Part shown: one piece after another, positions 25,745-34,241 of the stretch | How positions within the stretch are numbered: the stretch's first letter is position 1 | How the letters are laid out: every line of letters starts with the position of its first letter | From: CAZGCA01 sp964524145 | Lineage (GTDB): Bacteria > Hydrogenedentota > CAZGCA01 | Length of the DNA: 55,138 nucleotides | Assembly: GCA_964524145.1 (NCBI GenBank) | Contig: CAZGCA010000035.1 | Location: 1-55,138 of the forward strand | Direction of reading: 5' to 3' | The notes under the pieces: model-generated | Database searches by the model: none | What the model saw: only the letters and a program-made list of their open reading frames with translations | Told to the model about the DNA's origin: nothing | Position numbers and translations under genes: made by a program

Positions 25745-26473
25745 ATGAGAATACTCCCTGCAGTTGATGTGAAGGGCGGGAAGTGTGTGCGGCTTTTCCA
25801 AGGGGATATGTCGCGCGAGACCGTCTTCTCTGACGACCCGGCAGCCATGGCTGAGAGGTGGATGGAGGCCGGCGCGCAGCTTGTGCACGTTGTCGATCTC
25901 GATGGAGCGGCTGTGGGCCGTCCGCGCAACCTTGACATTGTCCGGCGGATGGTCTCGAACGGGGTTGCCGTCGAGTACGGGGGCGGGGTGCGTACCGAAG
26001 ACACGGTTCGCGAGATGCTCGACACCGGTGTGACCCGCATAGTCATCGGCACGGCGGCGCACCGCTCTCCGGAATTCGTGTCAAAGGCTCTCGAGCTGGC
26101 CGGCGATGGGCTCGTGGTCGGCATTGACGCGCGCGATGGCCGCGTTGCGGTTGAAGGATGGACCAGTTCGACGGAGACCGATGCACGCACGCTCGCCAAA
26201 CAGATGGAGGCTCGCGGCGTTGCCCGGATAGTCTATACGGACATTGCCCGGGACGGTGCGATGTCGGGACCTAACATCGAGCAAACGGAAGCTCTCGCGG
26301 CGGCGGTAAGCATACCGGTGACGGCGTCGGGCGGCATCGCTTCGCTGGAAGATGTCATGCAAGTCTCCTCTCTTGAACGGGTTGGCGTTGATGAGATGAT
26401 TATTGGTCGCGCCTTGTACGAAGGTGCGTTTACCTATGAGCAGGCAATGAAAACACTGGAGGGGAAGCCTTGA
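25745..26473 (+). CDS. hisA: Phosphoribosyl-formimino-AICAR ribonucleotide isomerase HisA
   Basis: HisA performs the Amadori rearrangement of ProFAR to PRFAR in histidine synthesis. The 242-residue TIM barrel starts MRILPAVDVKGGKCVRLFQG and has the catalytic pair D8 and D128 (GIDARDGRVAVEGW). Phosphate-binding loops are seen in GGGVR and ASGGIAS, and YTDIARDGAMSGPN is intact. The start at 25745 gives the expected length. No other histidine gene is near. Its position behind rplT and before tmk is unusual. Confidence 0.93.
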   Translation: MRILPAVDVKGGKCVRLFQGDMSRETVFSDDPAAMAERWMEAGAQLVHVVDLDGAAVGRPRNLDIVRRMVSNGVAVEYGGGVRTEDTVREMLDTGVTRIVIGTAAHRSPEFVSKALELAGDGLVVGIDARDGRVAVEGWTSSTETDARTLAKQMEARGVARIVYTDIARDGAMSGPNIEQTEALAAAVSIPVTASGGIASLEDVMQVSSLERVGVDEMIIGRALYEGAFTYEQAMKTLEGKP

Positions 26474-26513
26474 ATTCCCGTCCAGGAGTGATCGCCGCAA
26501 CACGAGCGTGTCA

Positions 26514-27215
26514 ATGGGCAAGGTGAAGCCTGGCAAGAGCAGCCGTGGTGTGTTCATAACCTTTGACGGTGTCGAAGGTTGCGGCAAGACGACGCAGATG
26601 GCTCTGCTCGAGAAGTATCTGCTTGACCAGAGTATTGAAGTCATGGTGACCCGTGAGCCAGGGGGGACGCCGTTGGGTGAGAAGATACGTCGGATTCTGC
26701 TCGACCCGGCGAACACCGAGATGGTCTCTGAGACAGAGCTGTTCCTGTACCTGGCGGACCGCGCCCAGCACGTGAGGGAGAAGATACTGCCTGCGCTGGA
26801 TGCAGGAAAGGTTGTTCTGAGCGACAGGCATGCCGACGCGTCGGTGGCGTACCAGGGATATGCTCGCGATATCGGTCCTGAACTCGTGAACAAGCTCAAC
26901 GAGTTTGCGACCGGCGGCCTGATGCCTGATCTGACCATTATACTCGACCTGCCACCGGCTGACGGGCTCGAACGTGCCGCACAGCGGCAGCGCGGTTCCG
27001 CCCAGTCCGGTGCGGGATCGGATCGGCTCGAATCGCAACGGATGGAGTTTCACGAACGTGTCCGTGCAGGGTATCTCGATATGGCCGGACGCGATCCGGA
27101 TCGCATGAAGGTGGTCGACGCCTCAGGAACGCCGGAGGAGGTTCATCGCATGGTCAGGACAGAATGTGCCCCGGTCCTCGAGCGCTTTCTGGAAGGCAAG
27201 AGGTCTTCGCGTTGA
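26514..27215 (+). CDS. tmk: Thymidylate kinase
   Basis: Tmk phosphorylates dTMP to dTDP. The protein has about 233 residues with the P-loop FDGVEGCGKTTQ (17-28), the substrate motif REPGGTPLGE, DRHADASVAYQGYAR (the usual form is DRYxxSxxAYQG; a His replaces the Tyr) and a LID-like region rich in Arg, Gln and Ser. A GTG two codons upstream (26508) is an alternative start. It overlaps holB by the TTGA junction at 27212-27215, a common pairing in bacteria. Confidence 0.93.
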   Translation: MGKVKPGKSSRGVFITFDGVEGCGKTTQMALLEKYLLDQSIEVMVTREPGGTPLGEKIRRILLDPANTEMVSETELFLYLADRAQHVREKILPALDAGKVVLSDRHADASVAYQGYARDIGPELVNKLNEFATGGLMPDLTIILDLPPADGLERAAQRQRGSAQSGAGSDRLESQRMEFHERVRAGYLDMAGRDPDRMKVVDASGTPEEVHRMVRTECAPVLERFLEGKRSSR

Positions 27216-28348
27216 GTTTCGACCGGATTAGAGACCAGGAAAGTGCAATCGGGCTGATCCGTCGTGCGCTCGAGTCCGACAGGGTTCCCAACGCCTACCT
27301 TTTCATCGGGCCCGACGGCGTCGGTAAAGAGCTCGCCGCGAGGAACGTCGCCAAGGCGCTCAACTGTGCCGAGCAGGGATACGAACCGTGCGACCGTTGC
27401 CTTGCATGCACGGAGATCGACCGCGGGATGCATCCCGACGTCTCACTGATAACGCCGATGAAGCTGTCGCGGCAGATCACCACCGACCGTATAGCAGCGG
27501 TCATCGAAAGTGCCTCGCTAAAACCGTTCGAAGGGCGGCGGCGGGTTTTCATTTTCCGTGAGGCCGACAGGATAAACGTCGCCAGCGCCAACAAGTTTCT
27601 GAAAACACTCGAGGAACCGCCCGGGGATTCTGTTTTCATACTGCTGACCGAGCTGCCCGACGCTTTGCTGCCGACCATCCGTTCGAGATGCCACCAGATC
27701 CGGTTTAGAACGCTCTCGCCCGAAACTGTCCGGGACATACTTGTTGAAGAACAGGGAATCGAGCCGGAACTCGCCCGAACGTTCGCATCGCTCTCCGACG
27801 GCCAAATGAGCAAGGCCATCGCGTTGGCGACCTCCGACCTGCGTGAGAAGTCCCGGGGGATTATCGAGCAGCTTTCTTCCGGTGGCGATCCCGTCGGTCT
27901 CGCCGAGCAGTTTGTGGTAGAATTGAGGGAGCGGCGTAAAGCTGTCCGGGCAACAATCCAGGCTGAGGCTGCCGGCAGGGATGGGGACAACATCCAGACG
28001 GACGGTTCGACCGAGACGAAGGCGGCTTACGCCGAGAGCATACTGAGAAATGAGCTCTACATGCTTCTCCGACTCATGGGTGCTTGGTACCGCGACGTGT
28101 TGGTGTGTGCCCAGACACATGACTCGGATCTTTTGCTTAATACGGACAGCATCGTCGAGATAGAGACGGCCGCAACGGATTGCGAACATTGGAATATGGT
28201 TGGGAAACTTGATTCGATCGAGCGAACGAAATACCTTCTGGAGCGGAATATCAACGAGGAGCGCGCGTTCCGCACCCTCTTCATGACCCTTGCGGATCGT
28301 ACCGCCGCCCGATCGTTCGGCTTCGTTTTGCAGGAAAGACCGATATGA
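27212..28348 (+). CDS. holB: DNA polymerase III delta-prime subunit
   Basis: HolB is the clamp-loader subunit that helps load the sliding clamp. The 378-residue protein starts at a TTG overlapping the tmk stop (TTGA), with AGAGGT about eight bases upstream. A Walker-A-like motif GPDGVGKE (33-40) has Glu in place of the usual Ser/Thr, fitting a subunit that need not bind ATP. A zinc site is formed by C52, C60, C63 and C66. LKTLEEPPGD and TIRSRCHQIRF (SRC motif) are typical. It overlaps the next gene by ATGA. Confidence 0.9.
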   Translation: MSFDRIRDQESAIGLIRRALESDRVPNAYLFIGPDGVGKELAARNVAKALNCAEQGYEPCDRCLACTEIDRGMHPDVSLITPMKLSRQITTDRIAAVIESASLKPFEGRRRVFIFREADRINVASANKFLKTLEEPPGDSVFILLTELPDALLPTIRSRCHQIRFRTLSPETVRDILVEEQGIEPELARTFASLSDGQMSKAIALATSDLREKSRGIIEQLSSGGDPVGLAEQFVVELRERRKAVRATIQAEAAGRDGDNIQTDGSTETKAAYAESILRNELYMLLRLMGAWYRDVLVCAQTHDSDLLLNTDSIVEIETAATDCEHWNMVGKLDSIERTKYLLERNINEERAFRTLFMTLADRTAARSFGFVLQERPI

Positions 28349-29073
28349 GTGAGCTATACCTGGTAAGAGTACGGCTACGCAAGCCCGGCCGCGTGTTCTC
28401 GTTTCTTGCGGAAGGCCTGGAGCTTGACTCCAGAGATGATTGTATCGTCAAGAGCGACCGGGGTCTGGAGTTTGGGACGGTGGTTGGCCGCACAGAGACG
28501 CTTACCGCCGACCAGGCCAGGAAGGTCGGGATGTCTGTCGTTCGAAAGGCAAACGCCGAGGATCTCAATGTTCACGAACGTCTTGTCGAGAAGGAAGCGA
28601 AAGCGCGCGAAGTGTGCCTGCGCAAGATAGAGGAACGCGAGCTACCCATGAAGCTTGTTGACGTGGAATACACGTTCAACCAGAAGAAAGTGATATTCTA
28701 CTTCACGTCGGAGGAACGCGTTGATTTCCGGGAACTGGTCAAGGATCTCGCGCACGAGTTCAAGATGCGTATCGAGCTCAGACAGATCGGCGTCCGGGAC
28801 GAGGCGCGCATGATCGGTGGCATAGGATGTTGCGGCAGACCCCTTTGTTGTACGACGTTCCTGCACGATTTCGAGCCGGTCTCGATCAAGATGGCCAAAC
28901 GCCAAAACCTTGCCCTTAATCCGTCGAAGATCTCCGGGTTGTGCGGCAGGCTGATGTGTTGCATACTCTTCGAAGACAAGATGTATCAGGAGGAGCATGC
29001 CAGAAAATGCGCCTACCGTAAGGCGGACGAGAAACGCCGGGAAGATGAGCCGCAGCCCGCACCAGCCGAATGA
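28345..29073 (+). CDS. PSP1-domain protein (RicT/YaaT-like)
   Basis: The 242-residue protein carries the PSP1 domain. In Bacillus the homologue RicT (YaaT) forms a complex with RicA and RicF that binds two iron-sulfur clusters and affects RNase Y-dependent RNA processing. The cysteine clusters GGIGCCGRPLCC and GLCGRLMCC are intact, so cluster binding is likely. The N-terminal part starts MSELYLVRVRLRKPGRVFSF. It overlaps both neighbours by ATGA; the order holB, PSP1 gene, TatD gene resembles that of Firmicutes. RicA and RicF homologues are not in the window. Confidence 0.88.
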   Translation: MSELYLVRVRLRKPGRVFSFLAEGLELDSRDDCIVKSDRGLEFGTVVGRTETLTADQARKVGMSVVRKANAEDLNVHERLVEKEAKAREVCLRKIEERELPMKLVDVEYTFNQKKVIFYFTSEERVDFRELVKDLAHEFKMRIELRQIGVRDEARMIGGIGCCGRPLCCTTFLHDFEPVSIKMAKRQNLALNPSKISGLCGRLMCCILFEDKMYQEEHARKCAYRKADEKRREDEPQPAPAE

Positions 29074-29861
29074 TAGATTCGCACGCCCACCTCCAGTTCC
29101 CCGCTTTCAACGCTGATCGCTCGGAGACAATTGCGCGCGCACGCGATGCCGGTGTCGAGGGAATCGTCGTTGTGGGTACCGACCCGGAGACCAGCGAGAG
29201 CGCCGTCGAGCTCGCTTCGAGCTACCGGCTCGGCGCCGCCGTGGGACTCCATCCACACGGTGCAGTCACGCTCTGTTCGGACGTCATCGACCATATCGTC
29301 GAGCTTGCCCAAAATGATCGCGTTGTAGCGATAGGAGAGACAGGACTGGATTTCTATCGCAACCTTTCACCGGCCAACGACCAGATAAAGGCGTTCGAGG
29401 CTCAGCTCGACGTTGCCGAACAACTGCAGCTCCCCGTCATAATTCACTGCAGACAGGCTCAAGACGAGTTGATGACCGTCTTACGCCGTCGCGCGGGCAG
29501 GCTGCGCGGTGTGCTCCACTGTTTTTCCGGCGACGAGACGCTCGCCCGGTTTGCCATCGAGTCCGGGTTATACATCTCCTTTGCCGGACAGATAACGTAT
29601 CCGCGCGCTGACGCTCTCCGAGAAGTGGTCCGGTGTATCCCGATCGAGAATATCCTCATCGAGACCGACTCGCCATACTTGCCGCCGCAGAAGTATCGCG
29701 GTACCGGTCGACGCAACGAGCCGGCCTATATGACAGAGACGGCCGCCATGGTCGCCGAGCTTAAGGGGATGAGCCTGACCGAGTTGGATCGCGTAACAAC
29801 TCTCAATGCCCGCACGCTGTTTTCATTACCGTCGTCCCCCGACACATCTCCGGCAGAGTAG
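29070..29861 (+). CDS. TatD-family metal-dependent DNase
   Basis: The 263-residue protein has the TatD amidohydrolase-like barrel. Metal ligands are visible in order: H5 and H7 (MIDSHAHLQFP), the Glu of GETGLDFYR, the His of IHCRQA, the His of HCFSG and the Asp of ETDSPYL. TatD enzymes are 3'-5' exonucleases or deoxyribonucleases thought to act in DNA repair or degradation, in the cytoplasm. It is the last gene of the infC-to-tatD run. The site for transcription of the next gene lies immediately after it. Confidence 0.92.
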   Translation: MIDSHAHLQFPAFNADRSETIARARDAGVEGIVVVGTDPETSESAVELASSYRLGAAVGLHPHGAVTLCSDVIDHIVELAQNDRVVAIGETGLDFYRNLSPANDQIKAFEAQLDVAEQLQLPVIIHCRQAQDELMTVLRRRAGRLRGVLHCFSGDETLARFAIESGLYISFAGQITYPRADALREVVRCIPIENILIETDSPYLPPQKYRGTGRRNEPAYMTETAAMVAELKGMSLTELDRVTTLNARTLFSLPSSPDTSPAE

Positions 29862-29880
29862 GGCGTCTGCCCGTGCGGTG

Positions 29881-29908
29881 TTGACATGGCCAAGCAGACC
29901 TCTATACC
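29881..29908 (+). promoter_or_regulatory. Promoter of cobA-hemD
   Basis: TTGACA at 29881-29886, 16-base spacer, TATACC at 29903-29908. The ATG at 29909 directly touches the -10 box, so it cannot be in the mRNA. This decides for the downstream start at 29969. Confidence 0.55.
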
Positions 29909-29968
29909 ATGGCGTTTGTAAGACGTCATGTTGTGTCCGCAGAGATCGCTCTGCAAGATAAGGTGCGA

Positions 29969-31507
29969 ATGACGATGGAGCTCGACAAAGGTACAGTGTA
30001 TCTCGTGGGGGCCGGCCCGTGGGATCCCGGACTCATCACCGTCAAGGGCCTTGCATGCCTGCGCGAGGCCGACGTCATACTCTTCGACTACCTGGCCAAC
30101 GAGAGGTTGCTCAATCATGCCCGGTCGGACGCCGAGATCGTCTACGTCGGCAAGAAAGGCGGCGAGCGAGGCGAGAAGAAACAGGCCCGGATAACGGAAC
30201 TGCTCATTCGGAAAGCGCGGGAAGGCAAATCCGTTGTGCGGCTGAAAGGCGGCGACCCGACATTCTTCGGCCGCGGGGCGGAGGAGGCTGAGGCTCTGGC
30301 CGAAGCCGGCGTGCCGTTCGAGATAGTGCCCGGCGTCACGGCAGGCATAGCAGCGCCTGCCTACGCAGGGATTCCGGTAACCCATCGTGACGTCTCGTCG
30401 ATGTTCACTGCGGTGCCCGGCCACGAGGACCCCACCAAGCAAGAGAGCGCTGTTGACTGGCACGCGCTTGCGGCCCTTCCCGGGACAATCGTTTTCTACA
30501 TGGGAGCGCGCAGGATAGCAGAGATTGCCCGAAAGCTTATCGAGTGCGGCAAACCGCCTGAGACACCTGTCGCCGCAATACGATGGGGCACGAGCGCGGA
30601 ACAGCGGACCCTCGTCGCGACGCTCGCCGAGATCGGCGTCAAAGTGCGCGATGCAAACCTCGAACCTCCTGTTCTCACCGTTATCGGCGATGTGGTACGG
30701 TTGCGCGAGAAGCTCGCCTGGTTCGAGCAGAAACCGCTTTTCGGGAAGCGGGTCCTCGTGACGCGCGCTCGCGCCCAGGCGTCCGGACTGACGGAACGGC
30801 TTGAATCGCTCGGTGCCGCGGTGACCGAGATGCCCGTCATAGAGATCGTTCCTGCGGACGATTACGGCCCGCTCGACGACGCCATATCGCGGATCGACGG
30901 GTTCGATTGGATCATCTTCACGAGCGTCAATGCTGTTGCTCACTTCTTCGGTCGGCTTCGCGCGGCTGGCGGCGATGCGCGACAACTCAAGGGGGTCGAC
31001 ATCTGCGCCATTGGCCCCGCGACGCGCAAGGGGCTTCTCCAGGAAGGTGTTCTGGCAGACCTCTGTCCGCCGAAGTATACCACTGAGAGCACTCTGTCTG
31101 AACTGCGAAAGAACCATTCCGTTGCCGGAAAGAAGATCCTGTTGCCCCGCGCCGACATAGCCCCGCCGGCACTCGCTGAGGGCCTGAAGGAGCTTGGCGC
31201 AACGGTCGTCGGAGCTGTTGCCTACAAGACAATCGCCACGGCGCGCGACGCGGAACTTGTTGCGGGACGACTTGAACGAGGCGGGATCGATGTGGTGACG
31301 TTCACCAGTTCGTCGACCGTTCTCAACTTTGCGCGAGCGCTTGGCGAGGCCAAGGACCGCGTCTCAGCCAAGATCCGCTATGCAAGCATAGGACCGGCAA
31401 CATCGGCTACGGCGCGGGACGCAGGGTTTCCCGTGGCCTGGGAGGCAGCCGAGCAGACGATACCGGGACTCGTTGCTGCGATTGTGACAGGTCTGAGTAC
31501 CGAGTAA
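29969..31507 (+). CDS. cobA/hemD: Uroporphyrinogen-III methyltransferase / uroporphyrinogen-III synthase fusion
   Basis: This two-domain enzyme makes uroporphyrinogen III (HemD) and methylates it twice to precorrin-2 (CobA), leading to siroheme or B12. The start at 29969 has AAGGTG just upstream and lies downstream of the promoter. The CobA domain (about 8-245) has VYVGKKGG, VVRLKGGDPTFFGRG, VPGVTAG and GIPVTHRD. The HemD domain (about 258-512) has FGKRVLVTRAR, FDWIIFTSVNAV and VVTFTSSSTV. One oddity is that the SAM-loop motif, usually GAGPGDP, reads GAGPWDP (W18). The same fusion is known in Clostridia and other anaerobes. The B12-dependent radical SAM gene downstream would use a product of this pathway. 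Confidence 0.9.
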   Translation: MTMELDKGTVYLVGAGPWDPGLITVKGLACLREADVILFDYLANERLLNHARSDAEIVYVGKKGGERGEKKQARITELLIRKAREGKSVVRLKGGDPTFFGRGAEEAEALAEAGVPFEIVPGVTAGIAAPAYAGIPVTHRDVSSMFTAVPGHEDPTKQESAVDWHALAALPGTIVFYMGARRIAEIARKLIECGKPPETPVAAIRWGTSAEQRTLVATLAEIGVKVRDANLEPPVLTVIGDVVRLREKLAWFEQKPLFGKRVLVTRARAQASGLTERLESLGAAVTEMPVIEIVPADDYGPLDDAISRIDGFDWIIFTSVNAVAHFFGRLRAAGGDARQLKGVDICAIGPATRKGLLQEGVLADLCPPKYTTESTLSELRKNHSVAGKKILLPRADIAPPALAEGLKELGATVVGAVAYKTIATARDAELVAGRLERGGIDVVTFTSSSTVLNFARALGEAKDRVSAKIRYASIGPATSATARDAGFPVAWEAAEQTIPGLVAAIVTGLSTE

Positions 31508-31562
31508 AGATAGTGACAGAGCGAATCCCAGAACGGGGCGACGGAAAACACGTCGGTTGGGG

Positions 31563-31591
31563 TTGATTCTGAGCACGTAGCCAGCTATGAT
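31563..31591 (+). promoter_or_regulatory. Promoter of the fucose-isomerase-like gene
   Basis: TTGATT at 31563-31568, 17-base spacer, TATGAT at 31586-31591, about 70 bases before the start at 31662. Confidence 0.55.
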
Positions 31592-31661
31592 GTCACTTAG
31601 AGGCGAATTGGCGGAGGTTGTGTTCTTACGGTAAGGACGATCGGGTTCGGGAGGTGCGAAG

Positions 31662-33119
31662 ATGTGTAGTTGCAGATGTAATAGAGAATTGGCGAGGGGA
31701 GGTATGGGGCGCCGTGACTTCTTAACCAGGGCCAGCACTGCCGTGGCCGGCACGACTCTGCTTTCGGCTGGTGTCGGGTCGTCAAATATCGGGTGTGCCA
31801 CGAGCCGGGCGGTCATTCCCGCGAAGACCGATACAGGCGGTGTTGTCAGGGCGGCGTTCTTGAGGCCGAAGGGCAAGTACTGGCTCGGCTGGCCTGGGAC
31901 GAGCTACGACGTGGAAGGGCGTACGCGCGATTGTGTCGCGAAGATCAAGGAGGCCGAGAAAGAGCTTGGGCTGAGCATTCTCATCGAGGAGGAGCCACTC
32001 TACAACAATGGTGCTGTGGCAAGGTTTATCACGAGCGTCAAGGCGAGCAACCCCGACGGCGTGCTGCTCATCCCTTTGCACATGAACACGTGGGGGCAAG
32101 TAACGAAGATATGTGACGCGGGTCTGCCGACCGTCATATTTGCGCCGATCGGGATGTCGTTCACAGGTCACGTGAAGGATCTCGCCAGGAAGAAGGGCGT
32201 GTATGTGGCCTCGACGATGGATTTCGACGCGGCGAAGTACGGGTTGCGTATGATCTGGGCGATGCTCCAGATGAAACGCGACCTGATCGTCGTTTTCAGG
32301 GGAAAAGAAACGTCTGAGGATACCTGGGGAACTCTCGGCACTCGGTTGCGGACCATCCCTCGGCAGCGATATGCCGACGAGATAAACCGTGTTGGCGATA
32401 CGCCGGAAGCACGCGAGATCGCTAGCGAATACTCCCAGAACGCCAGGAAGATTGTCGAACCGTCTCAAAAGGACGTGCTCGATGCCGCGCGGGTCTACAT
32501 CGCTTCGCGAAACATTCTTGAAGCGGAAGGTGCTTCAGGCATCACGGTGGACTGTCTCGGCCTGATTGGCGAAAGGAAGGTTTTCGTCACGCCGTGTCTG
32601 GCATGGTCCAAACTCAATGACGAAGGCGTCCCGGCAGCGTGCGAGGCGGACACCGAGGCGGTGATGACGTATTTGATGTTACAGCGGCTGTTCGACAAAC
32701 CGGGATTCATGCAGGACCCGGTGGCGGATACCGTGAGAAACATATTCATCGGCGCGCACTGCACGTCGCCCACACGGTTGAACGGGATCCATGGCCCCCA
32801 GGAACCGTTTATTCTCCGAAGCCATTCAGAGTCGGACATCGCCGTGGCGATGCAGATCCTCTGGCGCGAGGGGCAACGGATCACCATCACCAAGTTTCAA
32901 GGACCGCAACAAGTGCTCGTTGGTACCGCTACGGTACGCACCAATATCAACACACCTCCCGCGGGCGGGTGCCGGACCTCCGTCGAGACCGATGTGGACG
33001 ACGTCCCGGAGGCTACCGACGTGCGCGGCTTCCACCAGGTATTCATGTACGGCGACGAACACGCCCGGCAGTTACGCGCGTTCTGTCAGATGGCCGGCCT
33101 GAAGAGCCTGCATCTCTGA
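31662..33119 (+). CDS. Tat-exported L-fucose/L-arabinose isomerase-like protein
   Basis: The 485-residue protein has a twin-arginine signal (GRRDFLTRASTAVAGTTLLS, about 16-35) ahead of a domain similar to the L-fucose/L-arabinose isomerase family. Family-like segments are CEADTEAVMTYLMLQRL and, near the end, HQVFMYGDEHARQLRAF. Cytoplasmic isomerases of this family are metal enzymes that interconvert aldoses and ketoses. An exported copy is odd, and its substrate is unknown. GGAGGT seven bases before the ATG fixes the start. A Cys after the signal (SSNIGC) might allow lipid attachment, but the lipobox is poor. Confidence 0.75.
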   Translation: MCSCRCNRELARGGMGRRDFLTRASTAVAGTTLLSAGVGSSNIGCATSRAVIPAKTDTGGVVRAAFLRPKGKYWLGWPGTSYDVEGRTRDCVAKIKEAEKELGLSILIEEEPLYNNGAVARFITSVKASNPDGVLLIPLHMNTWGQVTKICDAGLPTVIFAPIGMSFTGHVKDLARKKGVYVASTMDFDAAKYGLRMIWAMLQMKRDLIVVFRGKETSEDTWGTLGTRLRTIPRQRYADEINRVGDTPEAREIASEYSQNARKIVEPSQKDVLDAARVYIASRNILEAEGASGITVDCLGLIGERKVFVTPCLAWSKLNDEGVPAACEADTEAVMTYLMLQRLFDKPGFMQDPVADTVRNIFIGAHCTSPTRLNGIHGPQEPFILRSHSESDIAVAMQILWREGQRITITKFQGPQQVLVGTATVRTNINTPPAGGCRTSVETDVDDVPEATDVRGFHQVFMYGDEHARQLRAFCQMAGLKSLHL

Positions 33120-33405
33120 ACGTGTACAGTGCGAGTTGAGTGAGGCCGATACGAAAGCGCGCCGGTACCCTTTGCCGATAGGAGATGCAGCCGCACAGGG
33201 GTCGAGACCGTGAGCTACGCAACCTCATAGGGGGGTATGTTCGCCTGCCATGTCCACGCTTAGAATTGGAATGATCGTGGCAGTCCTCGTAGCTGTTCAA
33301 CCGTTCTGCTTCTGCGTGGGGTGACCTTTCTTCCTGAGCTCGAAGAACAAGAAAACCTTCTGCAACCCGTTCCCGACGCCTTCCGCAAATCGCGATTCTT
33401 TTGAC
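33120..33405 (+). other. Gap upstream of the TetR gene, with a tiny hydrophobic ORF
   Basis: No normal gene is visible. A 24-codon ORF (33250-33324) encodes a short basic, then hydrophobic peptide (MSTLRIGMIVAVLVAV...), like the start of a signal peptide, and stops. It may be a decayed gene start or a small membrane peptide. Evidence is weak: the nearest purine-rich site is far away. Confidence 0.25.
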
Positions 33406-33435
33406 TTGACAAACTTGGCTTGCCCGTGCTAGAAT
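33406..33435 (+). promoter_or_regulatory. Promoter of the TetR-efflux operon
   Basis: TTGACA at 33406-33411, 18-base spacer ending in TGC, TAGAAT at 33430-33435. It lies 60 bases before the TetR start. The regulator probably binds near here, but I see no clear operator palindrome. Confidence 0.7.
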
Positions 33436-33494
33436 GACTACAGAGTCGGAATTCGACCGCAGCGTCAGGGTTGGGTGTCGAGCAGGAGATTTTG

Positions 33495-34178
33495 ATGAGC
33501 AGGCAGGTTGAGAGTCCACCTGGAAATATGTCGCGACGAGAGCGGAAACGTCTTGCGAAAGAAGAACTTCTGCTTGCCGCGGCCAGGGAACTCTTCGCAA
33601 ACAAAGGCTATGACGGGACGACGATAGATGAGATCGCCGAACGGGCGGACTTCGGCAAGGGGAGCGTCTACAACTATTTCAGAAGCAAGGAAGAGATATT
33701 CAGAACCCTGATCGAACGTGCGGTGGCTGAAGTGTCGACGTTGTTCGACCGAATTGAGGAAGAGCCTCTTGATGCGGAGGCAAGACTGAGGTTCCTTGTC
33801 ATAGAGCTGATGACGTATTATGAGCAGAATTTCGATTTTGCGCGGTTGCTGGCGACGGAGATACAGTTGGCATACCCGGATATCTTCGAGGCTGTAGGCA
33901 CCCGTATTGCCCCCGAGCACATTGAGCTGTACCACCAACACACCGGGGTAATCGCGGAACTCATCGAGCAGGCTCAACAGGAGGGTGTCTTTTCGGAAAT
34001 TGATGCGTCGGAGGCCGCAGCGATCCTTCGGAGCATCATCAGCGCCGAGATAATGTCATGGGGGCGTGAAGGATGTGTCGGCAGTCTGGCGCAGAGAAGC
34101 GAGACTGTCCTGAACGTCTTTCTCAACGGGTTGAAGATCAGGACCGGTGGGTCATCCATTGCGCCGGATGGTTGTTGA
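33495..34178 (+). CDS. TetR/AcrR-family transcriptional regulator
   Basis: The 227-residue protein has an N-terminal TetR helix-turn-helix: AARELFANKGYDGTTIDEIA, then ADFGKGSVYNYFRSKEEIF. The C-terminal helical region would bind a ligand. I chose the ATG at 33495, which has AGGAG seven bases upstream, over the longer frame from 33471. It lies directly before genes for a TolC-MFP-RND pump and most likely represses them, with release by a pump substrate. That is inferred from context. Confidence 0.9.
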   Translation: MSRQVESPPGNMSRRERKRLAKEELLLAAARELFANKGYDGTTIDEIAERADFGKGSVYNYFRSKEEIFRTLIERAVAEVSTLFDRIEEEPLDAEARLRFLVIELMTYYEQNFDFARLLATEIQLAYPDIFEAVGTRIAPEHIELYHQHTGVIAELIEQAQQEGVFSEIDASEAAAILRSIISAEIMSWGREGCVGSLAQRSETVLNVFLNGLKIRTGGSSIAPDGC

Positions 34179-34241
34179 TATGACTGGACGCTTATTTGAT
34201 GGCACGGTTCGAATGCAGGCATCTCAAGGTGGAAGAAAACG

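Noticed and set aside
29909..29968. Earlier ATG of the cobA/hemD frame as the start
   Set aside because: It touches the -10 box of the promoter at 29903-29908 and has no ribosome binding site; the extra residues do not resemble CobA.
29726..31117. 463-codon minus-strand frame over cobA/hemD
   Set aside because: It is antisense to an evident CobA-HemD fusion and has no recognisable domain.
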